Shown here: positions 1 to 6,139 of the stretch, piece by piece | Layout: the number at the start of each line of letters is the position of its first letter | How positions within the stretch are numbered: position 1 is the first letter of the stretch | NCBI GenBank assembly: GCA_003556985.1 | Contig: PWPZ01000137.1 | Location: forward strand, 1-6,403 | Direction: 5' to 3' | Source of the DNA: Bacteroidota bacterium | GTDB taxonomy: Bacteria > Bacteroidota > Bacteroidia > Bacteroidales > PUMT01 | DNA length: 6,403 nt | Program-made: the position numbers and the translations under genes | Notes under the pieces: model-generated | Databases searched by the model: none | Seen by the model: the letters and a program-made list of their open reading frames with translations, nothing else | Told to the model about the DNA's origin: nothing

Positions 1-412
1 CTGTTAGCGATGAGCTGGTATCGCCCCCGGCCAGATCGACATTGTATTTGTCGCAGGCGAGTTTTATACCTGCATACAAATTCTCTATTTTCTTAAGGGG
101 GAATTTTGCCGAAAAGGCCAGGGAGACCAGTATTTGCTTTGGTATGCCATTCATGGCATAAATATCTGACAGGTTTGCAATAACGGCTTTATAACCCAGA
201 TGCTTCATTGGGGTGTACATAAGGTTGAAATGGATGCCTTCCACCAGCATATCGGCCGAGGCAATGACCTGCTTATTTCCGTAATCCAGCACAGCTGCAT
301 CATCGCCTATCCCCACCAGTGTTTCCTTGTTTTTTACCCTGATATCGCCGGTAAGATGTTTAATCAATCCAAATTCTCCAAGATCCTGAATATTTTTATC
401 GGTTTTTACCAT
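1..412 (-). CDS. thiL: Thiamine-monophosphate kinase ThiL, N-terminal part (cut by window edge)
   Basis: Reading the minus strand from an ATG at 412 down to base 2 gives 137 uninterrupted codons that run off the left edge. ThiL phosphorylates thiamine monophosphate with ATP to make thiamine pyrophosphate, the last step of cytosolic thiamine synthesis. Family motifs appear in the expected order. GIGDDAAV (residues 34-41) supplies Mg/ATP-binding aspartates, DMLVEGIHF (54-62) is near-canonical, NLSDIYAMNGIP (80-91) is the conserved core helix, and GGDTSS (129-134) is the start of the second acidic motif. The N-terminal GEFGLI (12-17) also fits. The start is well fixed: an in-frame TGA lies only three codons upstream of the ATG. 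The full family length is roughly 310-350 residues, so more than half is missing. The gene is divergent from the suf operon, with 290 bp between the two starts. An open frame on the opposite strand (200-463) has no recognisable content and is a shadow. Confidence 0.93.
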   Translation of the reverse strand, partial: MVKTDKNIQDLGEFGLIKHLTGDIRVKNKETLVGIGDDAAVLDYGNKQVIASADMLVEGIHFNLMYTPMKHLGYKAVIANLSDIYAMNGIPKQILVSLAFSAKFPLKKIENLYAGIKLACDKYNVDLAGGDTSSSLT

Positions 413-519
413 TTGTGCAAATCAGTTTATCAGATTCATAACAAAGTTCACCCCCCTTCATGATGGTTATTGCAGGGGAGAATGATCAAATTAGTTTATG
501 TTAATACATACCTCCAATT

Positions 520-544
520 TAACAAATCTAAATTGAATTTGTTA
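520..544. promoter_or_regulatory. Inverted repeat, candidate operator of the suf operon
   Basis: TAACAAAT (520-527) and ATTTGTTA (537-544) are perfect 8-bp reverse complements separated by 9 bp, centred on 532. Weaker outer symmetry continues at 516-517 and 547-548. The right arm and centre overlap the -33 element of the predicted sufB promoter (533-535), so a protein bound here could block RNA polymerase. The size and spacing suit a dimeric transcription factor. I cannot name the regulator; the site does not clearly match the Fur or IscR consensus that I know. In such A/T-rich DNA the symmetry could be partly chance. Confidence 0.4.
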
Positions 545-561
545 GTTTTTTAGTAACTTTG
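533..561 (+). promoter_or_regulatory. Predicted Bacteroidetes-type promoter of the suf operon
   Basis: TAACTTTG at 554-561, followed by C, fits the Bacteroidetes primary-sigma -7 consensus TAnnTTTG(Y) exactly. TTG at 533-535 lies 18 bp upstream, in the range expected for the -33 element. Transcription would start at about 565-569, giving a 5' leader of roughly 135 nt before the sufB ATG. No comparable motif occurs in the sufB-sufC gap, which fits this being the main promoter of the whole operon. Confidence 0.6.
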
Positions 562-628
562 CAATTTATTTAGATTAATTCCATTATATACTAACGAAGA
601 TCTCATGGCCAGATGGATTAACAAAAAG

Positions 629-636
629 CAAAGTTA
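629..636 (-). promoter_or_regulatory. Possible minus-strand -7 element (weak thiL promoter candidate)
   Basis: Read on the minus strand, 636 to 629 is TAACTTTG followed by C, the same nine bases as the predicted sufB -7 element. It points toward thiL, whose start would then lie about 210 nt downstream. No TTG is found on the minus strand at the proper -33 distance, so the promoter call is weak. Another TAnnTTTG match on the minus strand, TAGATTTG at 530-523, is closer to thiL but also lacks a -33 partner. Confidence 0.25.
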
Positions 637-702
637 ATCAAACCGGACCACAGAGGTTATATGACACGTGTTTTTATTTTTAAATCGAATTTTTGATCAG
701 AT

Positions 703-2151
703 ATGCAAAAGGACCAGGATCAGATTTTGAATGAGGTGACTTCGGGGGAATATAAGTTTGGGTTTTATACCGATATCGAACATGATTCCATTGCCAAAGG
801 ATTGAATGAAGAGGTGATCAGACTGATATCGGGCAAAAAGGATGAACCTGATTTTATGCTTGAGTTCCGCCTTAAGGCTTACCGGCACTGGCTTACAATG
901 AAGATGCCGGAATGGGCTCATTTAAAAATACCCGAAATTAATTACCAGGACCAGATATATTATTCGGCTCCCGTTCAGAAGGCTAAATTAGAAAGTCTTG
1001 ACGAAGTCGATCCCCAGTTACTCGAAACTTTCAACAAACTTGGCATTCCGCTTGAAGAACAAAAGCATTTGGCGGGAGTGGCCGTAGATGCTGTAATGGA
1101 CAGTGTATCGGTAAAGACTACATTTAAAGAAACCCTTGCCGAACTTGGAATTATATTCTGTTCATTCTCTGAGGCGGTGCGGGAGTATCCCGATCTTGTA
1201 AGAAAATATATGGGCTCGGTGGTTCCCTATACAGATAATTATTTTGCCGCTCTTAATTCGGCAGTATTCAGCGATGGCTCATTCTGCTATATTCCTAAAG
1301 GGGTTCGTTGCCCCATGGAGCTCTCAACCTATTTTAGAATAAATGCTGCCAATACCGGCCAGTTCGAACGTACCCTGATAGTTGCCGAAGATAAGAGTTA
1401 TGTTAGTTATCTCGAGGGTTGTACCGCACCCATGCGCGATGAGAATCAGCTTCATGCTGCCATTGTGGAAATAGTTGCCATGGAAAACGCCGAGGTTAAA
1501 TATGCCACGGTCCAGAACTGGTATCCGGGTAACAAGGAGGGTAAAGGAGGGATTTATAATTTCGTGACAAAAAGAGGGATTTGTAAAGGGGATAATTCCA
1601 GGATATCATGGACCCAGATTGAAACGGGTTCGGCCATCACATGGAAATATCCCAGTGTTATCCTCAGGGGGCATAATTCAACCGGTGAATTTTACTCGGT
1701 GGCCGTGACCAATAATCACCAGCAGGCAGATACCGGAACCAAAATGATTCATATAGGAAAGAATACCAAAAGTATAATAGTATCCAAGGGTATCAGTGCG
1801 GGAGTAAGCAACAATAGTTATCGTGGCCTTGTCAAGGTACTGCGCGGAGCCGGGAATGCCCGGAATTTCAGTCAGTGCGATTCTCTTCTGCTGGGAGACA
1901 AATGCGGTGCTCATACTTTTCCTTATATTGAGTCGGCCAACCATTCCGCTATTATTGAACACGAAGCCACCACTTCGAAGATTGGCGAGGATCAGATTTT
2001 TTATTGCAACCAGCGCGGTATTTCAACAGAAGATGCCATTGGGCTCATCATTAATGGTTATGCCAAGGAAGTTCTGAACAAGCTACCCATGGAATTTGCG
2101 GTGGAAGCACAAAAACTCCTTCAGATAAGCCTGGAGGGAAGTGTTGGCTGA
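703..2151 (+). CDS. sufB: Fe-S cluster assembly scaffold protein SufB
   Basis: This 482-residue protein is full length for SufB (E. coli 495). It is the scaffold subunit of the cytosolic SufBCD complex, receiving persulfide sulfur from SufE and building the nascent cluster at its interface with SufD. The C-terminal half is the conserved beta-helix domain. Key residues, placed by recalled comparison with E. coli, are Cys240 in SYLEGCTAP (E. coli Cys254, sulfur entry), Cys392 in QCDSLLLG (Cys405, cluster/sulfur ligand), and His420-Glu421 in EHEATTS (His433-Glu434). QQADTGTKMIHIGKNTKS (340-357) and the C-terminal ISLEGSVG ending are typical. The ATG at 703 gives the expected N-terminus; no Shine-Dalgarno is evident, as is usual in Bacteroidetes. 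It is first in the operon, about 135 nt behind the predicted promoter and 151 bp before sufC. No defects are seen. Confidence 0.98.
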   Translation: MQKDQDQILNEVTSGEYKFGFYTDIEHDSIAKGLNEEVIRLISGKKDEPDFMLEFRLKAYRHWLTMKMPEWAHLKIPEINYQDQIYYSAPVQKAKLESLDEVDPQLLETFNKLGIPLEEQKHLAGVAVDAVMDSVSVKTTFKETLAELGIIFCSFSEAVREYPDLVRKYMGSVVPYTDNYFAALNSAVFSDGSFCYIPKGVRCPMELSTYFRINAANTGQFERTLIVAEDKSYVSYLEGCTAPMRDENQLHAAIVEIVAMENAEVKYATVQNWYPGNKEGKGGIYNFVTKRGICKGDNSRISWTQIETGSAITWKYPSVILRGHNSTGEFYSVAVTNNHQQADTGTKMIHIGKNTKSIIVSKGISAGVSNNSYRGLVKVLRGAGNARNFSQCDSLLLGDKCGAHTFPYIESANHSAIIEHEATTSKIGEDQIFYCNQRGISTEDAIGLIINGYAKEVLNKLPMEFAVEAQKLLQISLEGSVG

Positions 2152-2302
2152 TCCGGCAGTAAGACTTCTAAAGATAGAAATCGAGGAGAATTCCGGCTTA
2201 CCGCCGTTAACCTTATGCAGATAAACGGGATTTAATTTCCCTTTAAATATGTAATAGATTATTAGCAGGACACTGTTAAGTTAAAGTTAAATATCAAATA
2301 AG
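2152..2302 (+). other. sufB-sufC spacer with a potential imperfect stem
   Basis: This is the only long gap inside the operon. CGGCAGTAAG (2154-2163) can pair with CTTACCGCCG (2197-2206): ten pairs with a single A-C mismatch, enclosing a 33-nt loop. Inside the loop TTCTA (2166-2170) and TAGAA (2175-2179) form a small hairpin with an AAGA loop. No U-tract follows, so it is not a typical intrinsic terminator. The rest (2210-2302) is A/T-rich, ending in a TTAA-rich run before the sufC ATG. I see no TAnnTTTG promoter match and no convincing gene here; a six-codon frame at 2215 is negligible. Confidence 0.4.
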
Positions 2303-3058
2303 ATGTTGGTTATAAAAGATTTAAAAGTCTCAATAGATGGTGAGGAAATACTCAAGGGAATAAACCTTGAGGTCAGAGCCGGCGAACTTCATGCCATAAT
2401 GGGCCCCAACGGCTCCGGAAAAAGTACTCTTGCCTCGGTTCTGGCAGGGAGGGAGCTTTACGAAGTTACTTCCGGAAAGGTAACCTACAAGGATCAGGAC
2501 CTCCTTGAAAAATCGCCCGAGGAGCGGGCCAAGGAAGGATTGTTCCTGGGGTTCCAGTATCCCATTGAAATTCCCGGCGTAAGCATGGTTAACTTCATGA
2601 AAACCGCAATTAATGAAATGCGTAAGCATCGCGGTGAAGAACCATTGTCGGCCTCCGAATTTCTGAAAAAAATGAGAGAGAAAAAGGATCTGGTTGAAAT
2701 ATCTTCTTCCCTTACCAACCGTTCTGTTAATGAAGGTTTTTCGGGAGGCGAAAAAAAGAAAAATGAAATATTTCAAATGGCCATGCTTGAACCCGATCTG
2801 GCCATCCTCGATGAAACCGACTCCGGACTTGATATTGATGCACTGAGGATAGTGGCCAGAGGGGTAAATAATCTGAAATCTCCTCATAATGCCACAATCG
2901 TAATAACCCATTACCAGCGACTGCTTGATTATATCGTGCCTGATTTCGTGCATGTACTTTATAACGGGCGAATTGTAAAATCGGGAGGAAAAGAGCTGGC
3001 ACTTCTGCTGGAAGAGAAGGGTTATGAGTGGATAAATGCGGAAGAAGTTAATCAATAA
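2303..3058 (+). CDS. sufC: Fe-S cluster assembly ATPase SufC
   Basis: A 251-residue ABC-type ATPase, the normal SufC length (E. coli 248). It is cytosolic rather than membrane-associated: SufC subunits bind SufB and SufD, and ATP-driven dimerisation is thought to rearrange the scaffold so that the cluster can form. All nucleotide-binding motifs are present: Walker A GPNGSGKST (34-42, Lys40), Q-loop Gln85 in GFQYP, signature FSGGEKKK (146-153), Walker B LAILDE (166-171, catalytic Glu171), D-loop SGLD (174-177) and switch His203 in ITHY. The FSGGEKK(K/R)NEI signature and the ETDSGLDIDAL stretch separate SufC from transporter ATPases. No membrane segment is seen. The ATG at 2303 has an A-rich leader without Shine-Dalgarno. 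sufD starts 5 bp after the stop, suggesting tight coupling. Long open frames on the opposite strand (for example 2330-3055) are shadows. Confidence 0.98.
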   Translation: MLVIKDLKVSIDGEEILKGINLEVRAGELHAIMGPNGSGKSTLASVLAGRELYEVTSGKVTYKDQDLLEKSPEERAKEGLFLGFQYPIEIPGVSMVNFMKTAINEMRKHRGEEPLSASEFLKKMREKKDLVEISSSLTNRSVNEGFSGGEKKKNEIFQMAMLEPDLAILDETDSGLDIDALRIVARGVNNLKSPHNATIVITHYQRLLDYIVPDFVHVLYNGRIVKSGGKELALLLEEKGYEWINAEEVNQ

Positions 3059-3063
3059 TATTT

Positions 3064-4431
3064 ATGAGTACAATAACTGAAAATATTTCCCTTAAAGAGC
3101 AATTTCTGGAGCTTTACAGAAACAAATCCGGCGAAATAGCAGCCAATTCGGCTCCCCTGATGAATGCATTAAGAGACAATGCTATCGGGAAGCTTGAAAA
3201 GCTCGGATTTCCGGACAGAAAGAAAGAGGATTACCTGTATGCTGATATTAATTCGGTTTTCCGGCAGGATTTGGAAAAATCTTTCGGTGAGCAGAAAATA
3301 AATTTCAATATCCGGGAAATTTTTCACTGTGATGTTCCCCATCTCGATACCAGTCTTTTGCTGCTGGTTAATGGAAGATTTTACAACAACGGGCAAGAGC
3401 TAAGGGAGCTGCCGGGAGGGGTAATCGCCGGCAGTATGAAGCAGGCGGCAAAGGATTACCCCGAAATAGTAGAAAAGCATTACGGGCGCTATTCTGGTAA
3501 TTCAAAAGATGGTCTTGTTGCGCTGAATACTGCCTTTGCGCAGGACGGGATATTTGTTTATGCACCCCCCGGAGTCAGATCTGAGAAGCCCGTACAGATC
3601 GTTAACATAATGATCTCCGATACCGGGCAGATGGCTCAGCACAGAAACCTCTTCATTGAAGGTGAAGATGCAGGGCTGAATATAGTTGTCTGTGATCACA
3701 GCCTTTCGGCCCACAGGTTCCTTACCAATTCAGTCAATGAGGTTTTTGCCGGGGAAAGGGCGCAAATAAATCTGACACGGATACAGAATGAACACAACGG
3801 ATCAACACAGATAACTCATAGCTACAGTCACCAGGAAGCCGGCTCACATCTTGCTTCGAACATCATTTCGCTTCATGGTGGCTTTATCCGTAACAACGTA
3901 TTTGTGAAAATGAACGGCGAACATGCCGAAAATCACAGTATGGGCCTTTACCTGGCCGATAAGAACCAGTATATTGATAATTTTGTTTTTATCGACCATT
4001 CAAGTCCCAATTGTTTCAGTAACCAGCTTTACAAGGGGGTTCTTGATGACACTGCTCTGGGCGCCTTTACTGGACGTATTCTTGTTGAGCGTGATGCCCA
4101 GAAAACCAATGCCTATCAGTCAAACAACAGTATATTGATGACTGATGATGCCAGGATGTATTCACGGCCGCAACTTGAAATATATGCTGATGATGTGAAA
4201 TGCAGTCACGGATCAACTTTGGGACAGCTTGATGAAGACGCACTTTTTTATATGCGATCAAGAGGGATAAACCACCGGGAGGCAAGACTCTTGCTCATGT
4301 TTGCCTTTGCCCATGATGTGATAAAGAATATCAGGGTAAAAGCACTGCGCGAAAGAATCGATCATCTTGTGAATAAAAGACTCAGGGGAGAGCTTAGCCG
4401 GTGTAACAATTGTGCAATGCAATGCGGATAG
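3064..4431 (+). CDS. sufD: Fe-S cluster assembly protein SufD
   Basis: A 455-residue SufD, slightly longer than E. coli SufD (423). It is the SufB paralogue in the SufBCD scaffold and supplies a ligand to the nascent cluster at the SufB-SufD interface. The N-terminal helical part (about 1-90) shows the typical GFPDRKKEDYLYAD stretch (48-61). The beta-helix core covers about 95-400. EIYADDVKCSHGSTLGQLD (372-390) contains His382, matching E. coli His360, and is followed by LFYMRSRGI (394-402), a hallmark of the family. The C-terminal helices end in an unusual cysteine cluster, RCNNCAMQCG: Cys447, Cys450 and Cys454 in a CX2CX3C pattern. SufD is favoured over SufB because it lacks the SYLEGC and QCDS cysteines and lies between sufC and sufS. 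Start ATG 3064 is 5 bp after sufC; sufS begins 36 bp downstream. Confidence 0.97.
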   Translation: MSTITENISLKEQFLELYRNKSGEIAANSAPLMNALRDNAIGKLEKLGFPDRKKEDYLYADINSVFRQDLEKSFGEQKINFNIREIFHCDVPHLDTSLLLLVNGRFYNNGQELRELPGGVIAGSMKQAAKDYPEIVEKHYGRYSGNSKDGLVALNTAFAQDGIFVYAPPGVRSEKPVQIVNIMISDTGQMAQHRNLFIEGEDAGLNIVVCDHSLSAHRFLTNSVNEVFAGERAQINLTRIQNEHNGSTQITHSYSHQEAGSHLASNIISLHGGFIRNNVFVKMNGEHAENHSMGLYLADKNQYIDNFVFIDHSSPNCFSNQLYKGVLDDTALGAFTGRILVERDAQKTNAYQSNNSILMTDDARMYSRPQLEIYADDVKCSHGSTLGQLDEDALFYMRSRGINHREARLLLMFAFAHDVIKNIRVKALRERIDHLVNKRLRGELSRCNNCAMQCG

Positions 4432-4467
4432 ATACCTTATAACTGAAACTTACCAAAATTAACTGCC

Positions 4468-5688
4468 TTGGCTCTGGATATAGTTAAAATAAGAAATGAT
4501 TTTCCAATTTTAAAGCAAACGGTTCATAATAAACCATTTGTTTATTTTGATAATGCTGCCACCACCCAGAAGCCCGTACAGGTTATCGACCGCATGGACA
4601 AGGTGTACAGGGAAACCAACAGCAATATCCACAGGGGCGTTCATTATTTGAGCGATCTGACCACCCGGCATTTTGAGGAGGCCCGGGAAACCATCCGGAA
4701 ATTCATAAATGCCCGTTATGACCACGAAATAATTTTTACTTCCGGTACCACCGGGGGAATAAACCTGGTTGCTTTCAGCTTTGGTGAAAAATATATTTCC
4801 CGGGGTGATGAGATAATTATCTCTGCGATTGAGCACCATGCAAATATTGTTCCCTGGCAGATGCTCTGCGAGAGAAAGGGAGCCAGTCTTAAGGTAATAC
4901 CCCTGAATTCTGACGGAGAGCTTCTGCTTGAAGAGTATGACAGGCTTTTTTCATCAAACACACGTCTTGTTGCCATTACCCATGTAGCCAATTCAATCGG
5001 GACAATTAACCCGGTCAGGGAGATGATTCAAACGGCTCATCAAAAGAATGTGCCTGTACTTATTGACGGAACCCAGGCCGTCCAGCATGGTAAAGTCGAT
5101 GTTCAGGATCTGGATGCCGATTTTTACGTTTTTTCCGGCCATAAAATGTACGGACCCACCGGAACGGGTGTGATTTACGGCAAAGAAAGTATTCTTGAGG
5201 AGCTGCCGCCTTATCAGACCGGCGGCGAAATGGTTGATCAGGTCACTTTCGAAAAGACCACCTTTAACAGGCTTCCGTTTAAATTTGAAGCCGGCACACC
5301 CAATTATACCGGTGTTATAGGACTTGCCGCCGCCGTGAGGTATATTGAAGAAACCGGCCTTGATGAGATAGTTGCCAGGGAAAAGGAGCTGCTTGAATAC
5401 GGAAGCAGAAGGCTCTCTGAAATTGACGGACTGCATCTTTTTGGTCAGGCTGAAAACAAGATAAGCATATTATCATTTATACTTGATGATATCCATCCTT
5501 TTGATGCCGGCATGATAATTGATAAATACGGAATAGCCGTTCGTACCGGAAATCATTGTGCACAGCCTTTCATGGAATTGTTGGGGATACGTGGGACCAT
5601 TAGAGCTTCCATGGTTTTTTACAATACCAGGGAAGAGATTGACAGGCTTTGCGAGGCTATTGAAAAAGTAAAGGAAATGTTTAATTAG
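4468..5688 (+). CDS. sufS: Cysteine desulfurase SufS (TTG start)
   Basis: A 406-residue PLP-dependent type II cysteine desulfurase, the same length as E. coli SufS. It converts L-cysteine to alanine and carries the sulfur as a persulfide on its active Cys before handing it to SufE. Landmarks fall at the same numbers as in E. coli: His123 stacking on PLP (IEHHAN), the PLP Schiff-base Lys226 in SGHKMYGPTG, and the active Cys364 in RTGNHCAQP. DNAATTQKP (28-36), TSGTTGGINLV (91-101) and the FEAGTPN cofactor region (273-279) also fit. The start is TTG: an in-frame TGA lies at 4444-4446, no ATG occurs between it and codon 43, and the TTG gives a normal N-terminus (ALDIVKIRNDFP). Position 362 is Asn where E. 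coli has His. The gene lies 36 bp after sufD and 6 bp before sufE, its partner. Confidence 0.97.
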   Translation: MALDIVKIRNDFPILKQTVHNKPFVYFDNAATTQKPVQVIDRMDKVYRETNSNIHRGVHYLSDLTTRHFEEARETIRKFINARYDHEIIFTSGTTGGINLVAFSFGEKYISRGDEIIISAIEHHANIVPWQMLCERKGASLKVIPLNSDGELLLEEYDRLFSSNTRLVAITHVANSIGTINPVREMIQTAHQKNVPVLIDGTQAVQHGKVDVQDLDADFYVFSGHKMYGPTGTGVIYGKESILEELPPYQTGGEMVDQVTFEKTTFNRLPFKFEAGTPNYTGVIGLAAAVRYIEETGLDEIVAREKELLEYGSRRLSEIDGLHLFGQAENKISILSFILDDIHPFDAGMIIDKYGIAVRTGNHCAQPFMELLGIRGTIRASMVFYNTREEIDRLCEAIEKVKEMFN

Positions 5689-5694
5689 CAGGTT

Positions 5695-6132
5695 ATGGCA
5701 GAAAAGACAATGCAGGAAGTCCAGGAAGAGATAGTTGAAGAATTTACGGTTTTTGACGACTGGCTTGATAAATACAATTACCTTATTGAGCTCAGCAAAT
5801 CCCTTCCGGTGATAGAGGAAAAATACAAAACCCCGGAACATCTCATTGAAGGATGCCAGTCAAAGGTCTGGCTTAAAGCTGATATGGAAGACGGCAGGAT
5901 TGTGTTCACGGCCGACAGCGATGCAATTATTACCAAAGGGATTATCGCACTTCTGGTGCGTGTTATGTCAGGCAGGAGCCCGGAGGAGATAATCAATACC
6001 GACCTGGATTTTATAAACACGATAGGATTAAATGAGAATCTCTCCCCTGCAAGGTCAAACGGGCTTGTTTCGATGATTAAACAGATGAAGCTTTACGCGC
6101 TGGCATTCCAGGCGAAAAGCAAACAAAAATGA
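5695..6132 (+). CDS. sufE: Cysteine desulfuration protein SufE
   Basis: A 145-residue SufE, close to E. coli SufE (138). It binds SufS, accepts the persulfide on a conserved cysteine, stimulates desulfurase turnover and passes the sulfur to SufB, all in the cytosol. The acceptor is Cys54 in IEGCQSKVW (E. coli Cys51 in GCQSQVW). LSPARSNGL (116-124) holds the conserved Arg-x-x-Gly helix start, and LLVRVMSGRSPEEI (87-100) is a typical family stretch. These motifs identify SufE rather than the zinc-containing SufU, which has a different fold and cysteine pattern. The N-terminus has a short acidic extension (MAEKTMQEVQEE) before the conserved region. Start ATG 5695 is 6 bp after the sufS stop, preceded by a weak AGGT. 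The next gene starts 7 bp after its stop. Confidence 0.96.
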   Translation: MAEKTMQEVQEEIVEEFTVFDDWLDKYNYLIELSKSLPVIEEKYKTPEHLIEGCQSKVWLKADMEDGRIVFTADSDAIITKGIIALLVRVMSGRSPEEIINTDLDFINTIGLNENLSPARSNGLVSMIKQMKLYALAFQAKSKQK

Positions 6133-6139
6133 GCTGACT

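Larger units (their letters stand above)
413..702. other. Divergent intergenic region between thiL and sufB
   Basis: These 290 bp separate two divergent genes and must hold the promoters of both. The stretch is A/T-rich, especially 480-600. I see one good plus-strand Bacteroidetes-type promoter, an inverted repeat over its -33 element, and a mirrored -7 motif on the minus strand, each listed separately. The predicted sufB leader downstream of the promoter is about 135 nt and has no strong hairpin or recognisable riboswitch. The only short frames inside it are ATG-initiated peptides of 10 and 11 codons at 605 and 661, with no support as genes. Confidence 0.8.

Noticed and set aside
200..463. 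An 87-codon plus-strand open frame upstream of the suf operon
   Set aside because: It lies opposite the thiL reading frame, whose motifs are clear, and its translation resembles no family.
605..696. Two tiny ATG-initiated frames of 10 and 11 codons in the sufB leader, considered as leader peptides
   Set aside because: No Shine-Dalgarno, no regulatory codon run such as repeated Cys or Ile, and no attenuator hairpin downstream.
2154..2206. The sufB-sufC stem as an intrinsic terminator
   Set aside because: The loop is 33 nt and there is no U-run after the 3' arm; the downstream genes belong to the same complex and need to be co-transcribed.
2330..3055. A 241-codon open frame on the minus strand covering nearly all of sufC
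   Set aside because: Its translation has no recognisable domain, and the opposite frame encodes SufC with every ATPase motif intact. It is a coding-bias shadow.
2303..3058. SufC as part of a membrane ABC transporter
   Set aside because: There is no adjacent permease; the neighbours are SufB and SufD, and the signature region is of SufC type.
4993..5436. A 147-codon minus-strand open frame inside sufS
   Set aside because: No motifs or independent start context; it lies fully opposite the conserved SufS core containing Lys226.
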